A stretch of 64,000 nucleotides of DNA. Source: Voacanga thouarsii (taxonomy: Eukaryota; Streptophyta; Magnoliopsida; Gentianales; Apocynaceae). Positions 24,091 to 36,081 of the stretch are shown piece by piece; positions within the stretch are counted from its first letter, which is position 1; each line of letters opens with the position of its first letter. The position numbers and the translations under genes are program-made. Location: the NCBI GenBank assembly GCA_026120185.1, contig JANUWF010001059.1, positions 479,001 through 543,000 of the forward strand, in the 5' to 3' direction. The notes beneath the pieces are model-generated. The model did not search any database. It saw only the letters and a program-made list of their open reading frames with translations, and was not told the DNA's origin.

Positions 24091-25959
24091 TATTGGAATG
24101 CATGTTCTCTAAGACTAGGTTTCTGATGTAATTTTAAAGAATTTGTTTGTGAAATTTTCTTTATATTTATTCACGATTTTATTAGAAAAGACCCATTGTG
24201 TTTAAGTAAATAGTTCATGTGAATGGAGGTCATTCACAATAAGGTATGGACCATGGAATAATTAACACATAAACTGTTGTTCTTAACTAAATGATGAGAA
24301 TAGGAACTCATTATGGCTAGGATATTGTATTCTGAATTCTGAATAGTGAATGGCTTACCTTTAGCCAAGGAGTAGTCTACTCATTTCATAACTCAAGCAT
24401 ATTTCGAATACGTAGAAAAGGACCTGTAGTAGTGGTTTCTAAAAGTACTATGTGATAGAAACCCAGACTACTACTGCTATAGCGTGGACTTGTACTCTAC
24501 AGCTTAAGTATAAGTCAGTGCTTTGACGAAGCTAGAATTATATGCTTTGATATACTATAGTTGCGGTTCTTAAGAAGGACTAATATAGTTGTATGTTGGG
24601 TATATATGACTAGTTAGTTAGGATAGACTTGTACAAGATAGTGTCTACAGTATATCGTCCCTTGTGGTTGTCCGAATGATCTAATTATCCAGGGCCCTAG
24701 GGAACATGACTTAGATATTAGCTTTAAGGTAGCTCCCTTAGAAAGTGGGAATATTCCAAGAAGTGGTGGATCATTGGACTAGAAGCTTAAAGATGGTAAA
24801 TGTCTTTTAGAAAGGTGTTAGTACACTCTTTCCTCTCTAAATGCCCGACGATGTGTAGAGGGGTATTTTAGTCATTTCACATGTTGGCCGAAGACCTAAC
24901 TAATGCAACATTGTCATTGGGACCAATATTTCCTTATGGTGATATTAGAAAATATTTAAAATATAAAATACAGCTATTTATATAGTTTTTGTCATTTTAG
25001 TAGTCAAGACGATGTGTGTTTTTGGTCTTCGGAATAGCCCGTAAGACCCAATTATTTTAGGTCAAGGAAATGGTCACAATAAAAAGAATTTTATTCTATT
25101 TAGGAAGTCTAATTTATTTTTTGGATTCAAATAAAATAAAAAAGTGAGAGAACTTAAATTTATTATATAGTTTAATTGGTTAATTAATTATTCCAGGCCT
25201 AAGGCCAGATTGAATAATTAGAAAAATTTAACTGGGCTTAAACTAGTTTATAAAAGGCTTAAATAATAATTTTAGTTCATTTGAGCTCATTAATTATTTA
25301 TTGGGTTATTTTAATAGGCCCAGAAAATAAATAAGTAATGGTTATTATTTTTAGACTCATTGGGTCTAAAGGAAAATAATAAATTATCTTGGCCTAATAG
25401 CTTGGACTAAAATGTTATTTTTATTCACAGTACAAAAGAGTTAAAGATTACCCAAGCCTCTTCTGTTGATAACCTCTGGAGTTTTAAAATATCAAAACCC
25501 CAGTGTTTTGGTTATCTGGTAGGGTGAATAGTTGTGGCCTTCAGTTCTTCACGGATGACACTCGAACAACATAGTAGCTATCTTCTCTCTCTTGTTTAAT
25601 TTTCTTCCTTTTTGTTCTTTTTGATATTGCCAATCAGTAGCAAGGAATCAAGAAATGCCTTTCCTCGCCTAAGTTGTCTCACCAACTAGATTGGGCGGTG
25701 GAATATTCTGAGAAGCAAAGAGCTTCGTGTTCATACCCCAGAGGAGTAGACGCCTCACCTGTTCTAATCCACAGGCATTTTCCAATCATGAGGAAGTAGT
25801 CCCGGTAGCTTTATCACCCACTCTGGCACCGAAGACAATGTTAAAACGCAGAGGTATAATTTTTAAAAGGCTCTCCGCTGTGCTTTTTGAGTTTTACCGT
25901 TGGTTTTCTATTTTTTTTTTATCTGTGTGTGCATGGCTTCCTCTGGTTCATTAGCTTCA
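24091..25959 (+). repeat. 3' LTR of Copia-B
   Basis: 1.87 kb. Starts TATTGGAATG, where the terminal TG has become TA, and ends CATTAGCTTCA. Colinear with 16442-18336. The flank after the end begins ATATATACATG. Confidence 0.92.
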
Positions 25960-26150
25960 ATATATACATGCGTATATATATCTATACATACTCATGTATA
26001 TAACTGTGTGTATACGTATCTACATATATACATATATATATATATAGATACATACACACACACACACACAACAAAAACATATATATAGATATACATATAT
26101 ACATATATCTATATACCATATATATATAAATATATATATTTTTTAATATA
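25960..26150. repeat. AT-rich and (CA)n microsatellite
   Basis: Alternating TA/TATG steps with a (CA) run near 26053-26070, starting immediately after the Copia-B LTR end. Confidence 0.9.
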
Positions 26151-26945
26151 CAACTCTCTTTTTCTTTCACGCCTCATTCTCTTTTTATATATATCTATCT
26201 CTTTCTCTTGTACCCTTCTCCCCCCTTTTCCCATTCTCTCACCATTTTCTCCTCCCTTTCTCACCCTCTCGATCTCTTTTTCTCCCTTTTCTCATTCTTC
26301 CGCTTCATCTTTTTCTTTCCCCCCTTTAATCTCTCTTCCCCTTTGTTTTAGTATTCTTTCTCTCCATATATCTCTCTTTTTCTCTCTCTCAATCTCTTAC
26401 ACACCCTATCTCTTTCTCCCCTTCCCATTTTTTCTCTCTTATTTTATCTCTCTCCCTCTCTCCCCTTTCTCCTCATTCTCTTTTTATATATTTCTCTCTT
26501 TCTCTTCTACCCTTTTCCCCCTCTCTCCCATTCTCTCACCCATTTTCTCCTCCCTTTCTCACTTTCTCGATCTCTCTTTCTCTATTTTTCTCATTCTTCC
26601 TCTTCAGTTTTTTCTTTTCCACCTTTTATCTCTCTTCCCCATTATTTTAATTCTCTTTCTCTCTATATATCTCTCTTTTTCTTTCCTTTTCTTTTTCTCT
26701 CTCTCCATCTCTTACACACTCTATCTCCCTCCTGTTTTTTCTCTCTCATTTTCTTTCTCCCACTTTCTCTCTCTCCGTGTGTCTCTCCTCTTTCTTTCTC
26801 TCTCTCCCCCCCTCTCTCTCTCTTTCTTACCCCTCTCCCTCTTCTCATTCTCTTTGTATATATATATATCTTCTACCCTTCTCCCTCTCTCTCCCATTCT
26901 CTCACCCATTTTTTCCTCCTCACCCTCTCGATCTCTTTTTCTCCC
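26151..26945. repeat. Polypyrimidine array with a higher-order repeat of about 300 bp
   Basis: About 800 bp of nearly pure C/T on the plus strand. It is not a simple (CT)n: a longer unit beginning TTCTC or CCTCATTCTCTTT recurs at about 26172, 26471 and 26842, with shared inner blocks such as CCCATTCTCTCAC, TCTCGATCTCT and CATCTCTTACACAC. Arg/Glu-rich frames on the minus strand are translation artefacts. Confidence 0.85.
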
Positions 26946-28289
26946 TTAATCTCAAAATATACATACGAGCAAGTACACTTATCACAAGCATAGCACAGGG
27001 AATTAATGAGTATCGATCCACAATGAAAAAAATATACACTAATCAATTTTCATTCATTATTTAACCAGCCCAATAAAGTGATAAAATCATAAAGAGAAAA
27101 ATTAAGAAAAACATGTACAACCCAATTATGAAGAATATGTAATTAGATAAATATTCTTGAAAACATGACCATGAACTACTTACCAATTATCACAATTAAT
27201 TGTTAGCTTAGTCTCATGAAGGATTAAATTAGAACCACTTCGTTTGCAATCCATTATTCCCTATGTTCTAGGTAACTTAATAGATATATTGTATCTCACT
27301 AGTCTTACTTGAAAGATGCATTAAAATCAATCCTCATAAAAATCCCTATATTCTAGGTGATTTAAAACATAAAATTAGTCAATGAATCCATATTCTAGCA
27401 ATCATCAACCAACATTTGATTACCCAAGTTTTTGACAATTATCCCATTTTTCAAGTAAGTTAAGAGATAAGAAATATGAAATTAACTAATTGAAGTCATT
27501 ATCAACCCCCTTTTCAAGCAAGTTAATAAAAATAATCGACCCATCAACTTCGTAAGAAAAATAAGTAATCATATCGCAAGAAAATTAATTAATTGAATAA
27601 AAGTCTAAATTAACTCAAGAAATGATGAATCCCAAAATAATGTTGAACTACAATAAAAACATTGATTCTATCATTGTGTAAGAAAATAAAAATAGAGGTA
27701 AAAGAAAGTATTTATAGGCGAGCATTTTTTTTCTCCATTGAAGACTCTCTTGAACAATACTTTTTGATTTGATCAATTCCTCATTCAATGAATAATTTTC
27801 TCATTTGATCCTTTGAATTCACACTTTTATCTTGTGTTTTACTTGTTTAAATAGGCTTCCAAAAGGCTAAAATTCGTCTTGTAAGAGTTTTGGACCGAGT
27901 AGAGATTGGAAAATACCAAAACTCTTGGGAAATTACCAAATCTGCGTAAAATTGGAAAGCTCACAGACATGGAATAGAGCAGAGTCGGCGCTGGCTTTAT
28001 GGGACATGGCCGGTGCTGACTGTGCTCTGGTCGGCCCGGTTGTGCTTTGTTTTTGAGCAAAAATTTTCCCTTGTTTTCAAATCGGGGCTAGTGCCAGTTC
28101 TGTGGATCACAACCGATTTTGACTGCGATGATTTCGATGTTTTTTCATCATTTTCTACAATAAAAGTTCAAAACACATTTCCAAGGGTAAAATATCAGAT
28201 ATGAAGGAATATGCCTAGTTATTACAACAAATGTATCACAAAACACCATTAAATAACTAGAAAAATATAGATGAATTTTGCCCCTATCA
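26946..28289 (-). repeat. 3' LTR of Athila-like element 1 (outer end truncated)
   Basis: Colinear with 33586-35143 from TACATACGAGCAAG onward. The inner end on the minus strand begins TGATAGGGGCAAAATTC. About 82 bp corresponding to 33586-33667 are absent at the left. It contains GC-rich dyad motifs at 27984-28021 and 28087-28099. Confidence 0.88.
27984..28021. other. GC-rich dyad cassette, Athila-like 1 3' LTR
   Basis: GTCGGCGCTGGCT at 27984 and GCCGGTGCTGACT at 28009, start to start 25 bp, followed by CTCTGG. A third single motif, GCTAGTGCCAGTT, lies at 28087. Confidence 0.7.
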
Positions 28290-29617
28290 CATTCTTCCAC
28301 ATTTGAACCTTTACTTGTCCTTAAGTAAAGCCTTTTAAAATGAAGAAAAATAAGATAATCTCTCAAAAAGTTTACTTAAAACAAATCCACAACTACATTA
28401 CAAACTTTAGATACTTTTTCATTCTTTCAACCCTTTGAAAACATTCACAAAATAAAGTACTAAATAAGACATATCAAGGACTCTGAAGTCGAATTAAACA
28501 AGTGTATACACTTGTCTAAGAACATTATTCTACCCATCCAGCAAAAACATAGATAATATGAATCATACAAGTTAAGCAATCTACTAACTCAAGCATTATA
28601 AATCCAAACATTGCACAACTTAAGTCATGATTCAGGGAATTTTTCTCCCAATTTTTTCTCTCATTTTTTTTCTCCAAACTTAGGGAATTGATAGCATCAA
28701 ATGCGTGGGTTTCTTTCAAAATGTTGAGTAATGATTAATAAGAGTCCAATACGGTGCATGAAGTGGATTTCTCTTCACTATCCATATTAGCCCCCATACC
28801 AAGCAAAAAACATTTTTCTCATCTTCCAAGAAACAACAACCAACTCATTTTTCACCATCTTCAACTCACAATCAAATATTTTTCCACAAAAATTTTTTCA
28901 CTCAAAGATATTATTTTCCTCATATTCCTTATCACAACTTAAAGTCAAGTAAAGTTTAAACTCATAATACACAAGTTAGCCTACAACTTTCCCCATATTC
29001 ATCACATTATCCATATTCACACTAAATGAGTCAACTAATACTCAAACACTAATAATGAACAAGATTAACCCAAATTCTCAAGTCTTAACACATTCTATCC
29101 AATAAACCATTTTAGTGTCAATAAAATTCCACCATGCGAATTAGAAAGCTCATAGCTAAAGAAGGAAGATAAGTACAACCTTGCTAATGCAATGAAAACC
29201 ACAAAAAAAAAAAAAAAAAAAATCAGCACAAAATGTGTATATGGATAATATCTCTAATGCTAAATTCTCTCCCCCCCCCCCACACACACACACATTTTTA
29301 AACTGGATATTGTCCTCAATGGCAAAAAATATAACAAGGAAAACCAAGAAATAAAAAGGAAGAATATAGAAAAGAAAATACTTCTATTGCAAGTTAGTGC
29401 TAATACATATGAATCCACCATAAGGAGTTCGGGGGGAAATTGTACCCAAATAAAAACAAAAGAAACAAAAAATAGAAAACATAATTCTAGAAAAGGAAAA
29501 TAAAGTTAAAAGGAAAGGAAAGGAAAATCAACTAAAATGAAAGCCTAAGAAAAGTCATGAAAATATAAATAGAGAAAGAAAGCTGAAGAAATAAAATGCA
29601 GATTAGTGGACAAATAC
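28290..29617 (-). other. Athila-like 1 non-coding 3' region
   Basis: No coding motif seen. The minus strand directly before the LTR is moderately purine-rich (GTGGAAGAATG), a weak polypurine tract. Contains a poly-A run near 29202-29222 and a C run followed by (CA)n near 29272-29295. AT-rich otherwise. Confidence 0.6.
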
Positions 29618-30862
29618 TTAATCCTCATCAGCATGATCATCATCATCCTCATCATTGGCCTCATGACTACCAGTGCCTCCTTGAGTTCCTGGAAATCTTT
29701 GCATCCATTGCACCCATTGCTGTTCTTGAGCATCTTGCCTTCTAATAAGGGTAGTCATGGACTCACGTAGCTGTAACAATATCTCTATCTGAGTTTGCAT
29801 GCCAACTCTCAATTACTCTAATTGACCTCACACCTTAGCTTCAAAATCACCCCTAGATTGGGATTGGGAACTATTCGTATGAGCCCAAGATGGTGGTGCA
29901 GGATGCACTTTTTCCTCAAGTGGAAGCTCGACTTGTCCTGGGTGTTGCATATCAAAAGGCCGTAACCAATGCCTTACCTATATATTGTACTGATAACCAC
30001 ATCTAGTAAGTGTTTCCTTAGTAACCATATCACACTCCATTTTGGTTTTAGTAAGCTCCCCCCCAAGCTAATGCTAAAGGATTCAAGAATTTTCATTATC
30101 ATGAGGTGGAAGACAAAGGCTTTGGTGGAAAGGCGAGAATAAACTACATCCTGCATGGATTGAATAATTAAAGGAGCATGTGGGATAGGCTGAGTGTGCA
30201 TCATCCTATGAAGAATATACAAGTCAATCACACAAGACTCATTGAACCCACTAGCTTTTGGAACAACATTGTAAGCAAAGATATAGCCTAGGGCACGAAG
30301 GTTACCTTCAAGGTTATTGTTAGAGTAAAAACCTACGTGTCCTACTGGACCTCTCCTATATAGTCTCAAGGTAGTTCTAGTATCACTTACTTTCTACTTA
30401 GGATCATACAATATCATTTGATTGTTGTGATCTACAGCTAACCAAGGACCTTCATCATTGACACAGAGGATGGCAGCTAGTCTTTCTCTATCTAGAATGA
30501 TGGGGGTGCCCTTTACCCTAGTCTCAGTGGTCTCAAGATGGTTGTTAGGTTTTTAGACCATGTTAGCATAGAATTATTTTATCAGAACTAGGCAATAAAG
30601 TCCCTTCAATTGAACTATTGGTCCCCACCCCAAGTGTCTAAACATGAGACCTAGCTTAAGTGCACGATCTAAGGAGGGTGCGAAGGTGCATTCTACTATA
30701 ATCTTATTGGCAGCCCTCTTAGTGTACCATTCTTGGCAGGATGCATTAATAAAATCAGCAGGGTGTAGGAACAACGGGTCTATGGAAGTAGGAGTAGAGG
30801 AAGATGAATCTCTAGCCCATTTAGAAGGTTGGCTCCTCTCTTTAGTCATGATGAAAAGATAA
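29618..30862 (-). pseudogene. Athila-like 3' ORF, putative plant transposon protein type, broken
   Basis: The start at 30862 gives MTKERSQPSKWARDSSSS. Readable blocks follow in order: HPADFINASCQEWYTKRAA, CTFAPSLDRALKLGLMFRHL, FYANMV, LETTETRVKGTPIILDRERL, then a long open stretch 30369-29974 (RRGPVGHVGFYSNNN, CVIDLYILHRMMHTQPIP), and a C-terminal part ending in an Asp/Glu-rich tail near 29618-29660. Stops near 30574 and 30385 and a frame change near 29970 break it. The pattern resembles the 'putative plant transposon protein' domain often found downstream of pol in Athila-like elements. Its role is unknown. Identification is by remembered pattern, hence moderate confidence. Confidence 0.55.
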
Positions 30863-31889
30863 GAAAATGATGAATAAAGGATATGACCAAGGTACCACCA
30901 CAATGTAACAATAACATATAATGGAGTCATACTACCACAACACAATTCTACTCATAATCCCACAATCCACAATTTTTTAATCAATCCACAACAGCCTCAA
31001 TCCACATTATCAATTAAACCCAACATCCTTTCAAATCTTGCAAGAAAAAACAATAGAATGCCATAATTCAAACCGTAATAGGATTACCTAATGACTGCAC
31101 AACTTGGTCGTAGCATAAAAAACATGTCCATATCCCTAGTCAAGAACAATGGTTATGCACATTTTCCAATTATCATGAATCCATCAACAAGAGAATTGCC
31201 ATAACAAAAAATAAATCTCCTATGATTATAATATGGACATGTAGTTGTAAAAATAATCTATGAATCATACTCTCATGCTCTTCTAATGATAATAATTCCA
31301 TCAAGATAATCAATTTGAATAAACATTTTGAATATATGCATCCAAAAATAAGTCCAAAAAAGGAAAATTTCAATTGCAAGAATTTAATCGTAGGAACTCA
31401 AGAAATATCATACTTTTGTGTTCTCTAATGCATGGGCAAGCAAAATATGCAATCTTTTTGAAGAAATTTTGCTTGAAAGGAGAGATTTGAAAGTTGGGTT
31501 TTGAAGAAAAAGATAGTTTTTTGGAGTTTTGATTCTTAGATTCAACAAAAAAAAGAGGAATTTGTGTTGGACTGGTGTTTTTGATGGAAAAAAAAAATGG
31601 AACGGTGATGTTTGGGGGTGTAGAAACTGCACCGAGTGGAGAGAAAAATTGAGGGAGATGGGTGGTTTGAAAACAAAGTGGCCAATTCGACCATTTTTAA
31701 TGCCTTCCCCGATTGGAGCCGGTGTTAGCTCCATGTGGCCAGCCTGGTTTGGGCTAAATTGTTTTTTAAAAAAAATTAAATCTAAATACTATAAATAGAA
31801 GATTGGAAACTATGAAATTATGAAAAAAATACAATTATAAAAAATCTAAAATTCATGAAAATAAATGAAAGCACATACAAATTAAATAG
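30863..31889 (-). other. Athila-like 1 internal non-coding stretch where pol would be
   Basis: About 1 kb between gag and the 3' ORF. No DxG protease, reverse transcriptase box or integrase motif found on either strand. It contains a single GC-rich motif, GCCGGTGTTAGCT, at 31718-31730. Confidence 0.6.
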
Positions 31890-33201
31890 ATGTCCAAAAT
31901 CAAAACCACGGCAATAAAAATTTTTTCTTTCCATGGTCAAGATCACGTGGATTGGTCTAAGTATTTCTTGGAAAGGATCCCACTTGATGATCTCCAAGGA
32001 ATTCGGCCAGTTGTCCAATTTGATTCTCGAGGTTGCGCATGGACGCCTCCAAATTTCTTGTGGTTGCATCCATTCCTTGAAATCATGTTTCTATACCATT
32101 AACCAATTGGTTAACCAACTCTTCAAGTGATGGCTTAGATGGTGGTGCATTGTAAGGTAAGGCAGGTTGAGTTCTTTGATTCCCAAAATTAGAAGAAGCC
32201 TTTCTAGGTTGGTTTTGGTTGCTCCACGAAAAGTTAGGATGGTTCCTCCAACTAGGATTGTAAGTGGTGCTATAAGGATTATTATCTTGTCGTCTATTGT
32301 CCACAAACGTGGCTTGTTCAAATGTCTTCTATGATAACCCCATACTTTGGCACTTATGATTTGGGTGCCCTTCTCCACAAAAATCGCAATTAACATGCAT
32401 TACCTATCCTTAGGAAGGAGGCATTACCATTTGCTCCATATTATTAGTGCCTCCACATTTGCCTCCAAAGCTGCCATTGCATCCATCTTGTATACTCTAT
32501 GAACACGAGCTCTTGACCTTGAACTACCCCATGCATAGTTATTTGTTGCAAGATTTTCAATCAAATCAAGCACCTTTTCTGGGGTCTTAGAGTTAATAGA
32601 ACCTCTTGCAGATATATCAACTAGTTCCCTTGTAGCAAAGCTCAACCCACTATGAAAGATCTGCATTTATATACCTAACTCAAACCCATAATGAGGACAC
32701 TTTCTAAACATCTCCTTGAACCTCTCCCAACACTCATAAAGATTTTCATATTCTAATTGTTGGAAGAAAAAAATATCGGTCCTAAGCTTGGATGTTCTAG
32801 TTGGGGGAAAATATTTTGTTAAAAATTTTTCAACTAAAATATTCCAAGTAGTAATAGATTCCGCTGGCAATGATTTTAACCAAGATTTTGATCTATCTCT
32901 CAAAGAAAAGGTAAAAAGCCTTAGTTTGATATTCAGAAATCCCATTCATTTTAAAAATGTCACAGATTTCTATAAAGCTCGCAAGGTGGGCAAAAGGATT
33001 TTCCTTAGGTAGCCCATTAAATTGCACTATGTTTTTTTTTTTTTTTTTTATCATTTGGATAATATTGTGCTTTATCTTAAAGTTATTAGCCTCTATCATA
33101 GGTCTTGTAATACTCGAGCCTATACTTGAGATTGCTAGTTTCCCAAAAACATCCATAGTCCACCTACCATTACTGCTATTATTTGGTTGGATAACCTCCA
33201 T
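31890..33201 (-). pseudogene. Athila-like gag, broken
   Basis: Retrotransposon gag domain. The start at 33201 gives MEVIQPNNSSNG; then PMIEANNFKIKHNIIQM and FNGLPKENPFAHLASFIEI. After a frameshift near 32900-32940, LRLFTFSLRDRSKSWLKSLP, ITTWNILVEKFLTKYFPP and ECWERFKEMFRKCPHYGF are read. A stop near 32667 and others near 32424 and 32400 follow. A CxxCGEGHxxHxC-type knuckle (CGEGHPNHKC) is readable near 32350-32385, then the hallmark Athila stretch NPYSTTYNPSWRNHPNFSW near 32228-32285 and ENQIGQLAK near 32000-32030. Order and motifs are typical; several lesions prevent expression. Confidence 0.85.
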
Positions 33202-33561
33202 GTCTTCCCTTACCCTTTTGCTAAGAACCTTTCAGACCATTGTGAGGGCTCTCTCGATCTCAAGGTCAAGATCTACTACGTCAGCTTTAGATCGTCGGGT
33301 CATACACTAAGGGCAAGATCTATAGAAAACATAAGATAGTGAGATTATAGAATTTACAAGTTAAACAATTACTACATATTCACAAATTAAGTTAGGAAAA
33401 TTACAACATGCAGGGAAATTAGGAATTTACAATTATATAAACTACAAAATATGGCACTTATTCATACAACGAACATAGATAAATATTCACATATTTACAT
33501 ATAGGCATATAAACTTATAAACATATTTAAATCAATAAAATCCAAGCTTTCATGATATTGT
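33202..33561 (-). other. Athila-like 1 5' leader
   Basis: AT-rich region between primer site and gag. No coding feature recognised. Confidence 0.6.
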
Positions 33562-33579
33562 TCCTTGGCAACAACGCCA
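33562..33579 (-). promoter_or_regulatory. Degenerate tRNA-Asp-type primer binding site
   Basis: The minus strand reads TGGCGTTGTTGCCAAGGA. Compared with the common plant form TGGCGCCGTTGCCGGGGA it has four differences, all C-to-T or G-to-A transitions. Six bases separate it from the LTR. Confidence 0.75.
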
Positions 33580-33671
33580 AAAACTTGGTGCGTAAATTTT
33601 GGGTGTATAAAAATTATTAAATTTAAATTCATCAATTAGCCAAGTTTTAATTAAAACATTAATCCCAAAAT

Positions 33672-33816
33672 ACATATACGAGCAAGTATATTCATCGCAA
33701 GCATAGCATAGCATAGGGAATTAATAAGTATCGATCCTCAAAGAAACAAGTACACACTAATCACTATTCATTTATTATTTAACTGACACAATAAAGTGAT
33801 AAAATCATAAAGAGAA

Positions 33817-33847
<31 letters not shown>

Positions 33848-33988
33848 CGAGCAAGTATATTCATCGCAAGCATAGCATAGCATAGGGAATTAATGAGTAT
33901 CGATCCTCAAAGAAACAAGTACACACTAATCACTATTCATTTATTATTTAACTGACACAATAAAGTGATAAAATCATAAAGAGAAAAC

Positions 33989-34028
<40 letters not shown>
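33672..34028. repeat. 169-bp tandem duplication with (TA)n spacers inside the LTR
   Basis: The segment beginning ACGAGCAAGTATATTCATC occurs at 33678 and 33847. Each copy ends in an (AT) run (33823-33847 and 33991-34028). The other LTR of the same element has one copy and no (AT) run. Confidence 0.85.
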
Positions 34029-34030
<2 letters not shown>

Positions 34031-34851
34031 ACTCAAGGATGAAAGAATATGTAATTAGACAAATATTCTTGAAAACATGACCACGGACTACTTACCAATT
34101 ATCACAATTAATTATTAACTTGGTCTCATGAAGAATTAAATTAGAACTACTTCGTTTGCAATCCATGATTTCCTATCTTCTAGGTAACTTGATGGATATA
34201 TTATATCTCACTAGTCTTACTTAAAAGATGCATTAAAATCAATCCTCATAAAAATCCCTATATTCTAGGTGATTTAAAACATGAAATTAGTCAATGAATC
34301 CATATTCTAGCAATCATCAACCAACATTTGATTACCCAAGTTCTTGACAATTAACCTAATTTTCAACCAAGTTAAAAGATAAAAAATATAAAATCAACTA
34401 ATTGAAGTCATTATCAACCTCTTTTTCAAGTAAGTTAATAACAAGAATCAACCTATCAACTTCGTAAGAAAAACAAGCAATCAAATCCTAAAAAATATAA
34501 TTAATTAAATAAAAGACTAAATTAACTCAAGAAATCATGAATTCCAAAATTATGATGAACTACAATAAAAACATTGATTTTATTATTGTTTAAGAAAAAG
34601 AAAACGAAGGTAAAAGAAAGCACTCATAGACAAGCGTCATTCTTCTCCCTTGAAGACTCTCTTGAACAATGCTCCTTGATTTGATGAATTCTTCATTCAA
34701 TGAATGATTTTCTGATTTGATCCTTTGAATTCGCACTTTTGTCATCCCCTAAGTGTTGTGGGCCGAGTAGAGATTTGAAAATACCTAAACTCTTGGGAAA
34801 TTACCGAATCCACGCAAAGTTGGAAAGCTCACCGACATGGGACAGATCAGA

Positions 34852-34889
34852 GCCCATGCCAGCTCTATGGGTTACTACCAGCACCAACC
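34852..34889. other. GC-rich dyad cassette, Athila-like 1 5' LTR
   Basis: GCCCATGCCAGCT at 34852 and ACCAGCACCAACC at 34877, start to start 25 bp, followed by TTCTGG. A third motif, GCCAGCGCCAGTC, lies at 34955. Confidence 0.68.
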
Positions 34890-35143
34890 ATGTTCTGGTT
34901 GGCCTGGTCGTGCTCTGTTTTTCAGCCAAAATTTTCCCCTGTTTCTAGATCAGGGCCAGCGCCAGTCGTGCTCTGATGGTGATAGTTTTGATGTTTTTTC
35001 ATCATTTTTTGTAATAAAAGTCTAAAACACCTTTCCGAGGATAAAATATCAAATATGAAGGAATATATCTAGTTATTACAATAAATGTATCACAAAATAC
35101 CCTCAAATAACTAGGAAAATATAAATGAAATTTTCCATTATCA

Positions 35144-36080
35144 ACTACAAATATCCTTACCATGCACAAGAAGCATGATTTTATTGATAATAAGACAGCC
35201 TCTTTGGAGGAACAACTTTACTTCTTAGGCCTTCATTCAAGTCTTCTTACTTTGCAGAAGGGTGTTCATTTCATCATTTAGCCATATAGCCTATATCTCT
35301 TTAGCCGTCAATTTGGATTCTTGCATGACATCCTAGGCTACTGTGAATTTTAAACTGGTAAGACTACATTAGTAGATGGTTTATGTCTTTGGGTAAGATG
35401 CATGCTTCGTGAAACAATAGCCAAGGCAATATTTCCATCCACTCCTTATAGTATAAAGAAGCACTATACTCCAAAACATAAAGCATGGTTGGAATAAGTC
35501 CAAACATAAAGCATGGTTGGAATAAGTCCATGGAACCTTTCTTAAAATATTGAACTCCCAGAAATCCACATCTAAGAAGGTGGAAAGCTTGCCTTGCTCC
35601 AAGAGAAAACTTTGTTAAGATATTAATACTCCCAATGCTTTAAAGGAGTTAGAAAATTCTTCAAGGCATAAATAATTCTTCTTAAAAACATAACTTGGTT
35701 ATAGAGAAACTTTCAACATTTTCAAAACGAAAAGAGTTGCATCTATTTGAAAAAGCCAGTTCTAGCTATAAAGATCGTTGTTAGAAGCAAACAAAGATGG
35801 CAACCACATCTTTGAGTTAAGATCCAAAAGACCAAGAGACTTTCAAGGATAAGGTAAAATTGTTTCCTTTCTTCTTCTTTCTTTACCTTTTTTTCCCCCC
35901 TGTTTGACTTAATTTCTTCACCATTCTTCTTTATTAGGAATGTTATATTGTAATTCTTGATAAGAATACTCATTCTCAAGGCTCAATCAATGATTCTCAC
36001 TCCTCCAAGTAGGATGGTTGTAAGGACATATCTTATTCTAAGCACGAGGATACAAAATCTAAGGTAAATAGCTTATTAAT
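35144..36080. other. Unassigned stretch with a 28-bp tandem duplication
   Basis: No domain recognised on either strand. A 28-bp unit containing AACATAAAGCATGGTTGGAA is present twice in tandem at about 35478-35531. It may be upstream coding remnant of the plus-strand ORF that follows. Confidence 0.4.
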
Positions 36081-36081
36081 A

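Larger units (their letters stand above)
1..25959 (+). mobile_element. Compound Ty1/copia array: Copia-A (5' end outside window) and Copia-B sharing one LTR
   Basis: Two related copia internal regions lie head to tail on the plus strand. Copia-A internal DNA runs from the left edge to 16441 and is split by a gypsy insertion. An LTR follows at 16442-18336, then a primer site, Copia-B internal DNA to 24090 and a final LTR at 24091-25959. The middle LTR has the Copia-A polypurine tract on its left and the Copia-B primer site on its right, with no target duplication. This is the expected product of recombination between LTRs of related copies. The left LTR lies outside the window. Both copies are coding-dead. 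Confidence 0.85.
26946..35143 (-). mobile_element. Athila-like Ty3/gypsy element 1, lacking pol
   Basis: Minus-strand element with a truncated 3' LTR (26946-28289) and a 5' LTR (33586-35143). Next to the 5' LTR is a degenerate tRNA-Asp-type primer site (33562-33579). An Athila-type gag (33201-31890) and a 3' ORF (30862-29618) follow. No protease, reverse transcriptase or integrase motif could be read between 31890 and 30862. It therefore resembles a large non-autonomous derivative that would depend on enzymes supplied by a relative. The outer end of the 3' LTR (about 80 bp) is missing at the polypyrimidine array, so no target duplication can be checked. Confidence 0.85.
33586..35143 (-). repeat. 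5' LTR of Athila-like element 1
   Basis: 1.56 kb; on the minus strand it begins TGATAATGG and ends TACGCACCA. Colinear with 26946-28289, but contains an extra tandem copy of a 169-bp segment. Confidence 0.87.

Noticed and set aside
26663..26909. Arg/Glu-rich frames on the minus strand
   Set aside because: They are direct translations of the purine strand of the polypyrimidine array.
33823..34028. Possible centromeric or satellite array
   Set aside because: Only two copies of a 169-bp unit exist, they lie inside one LTR, and the other LTR has a single copy.
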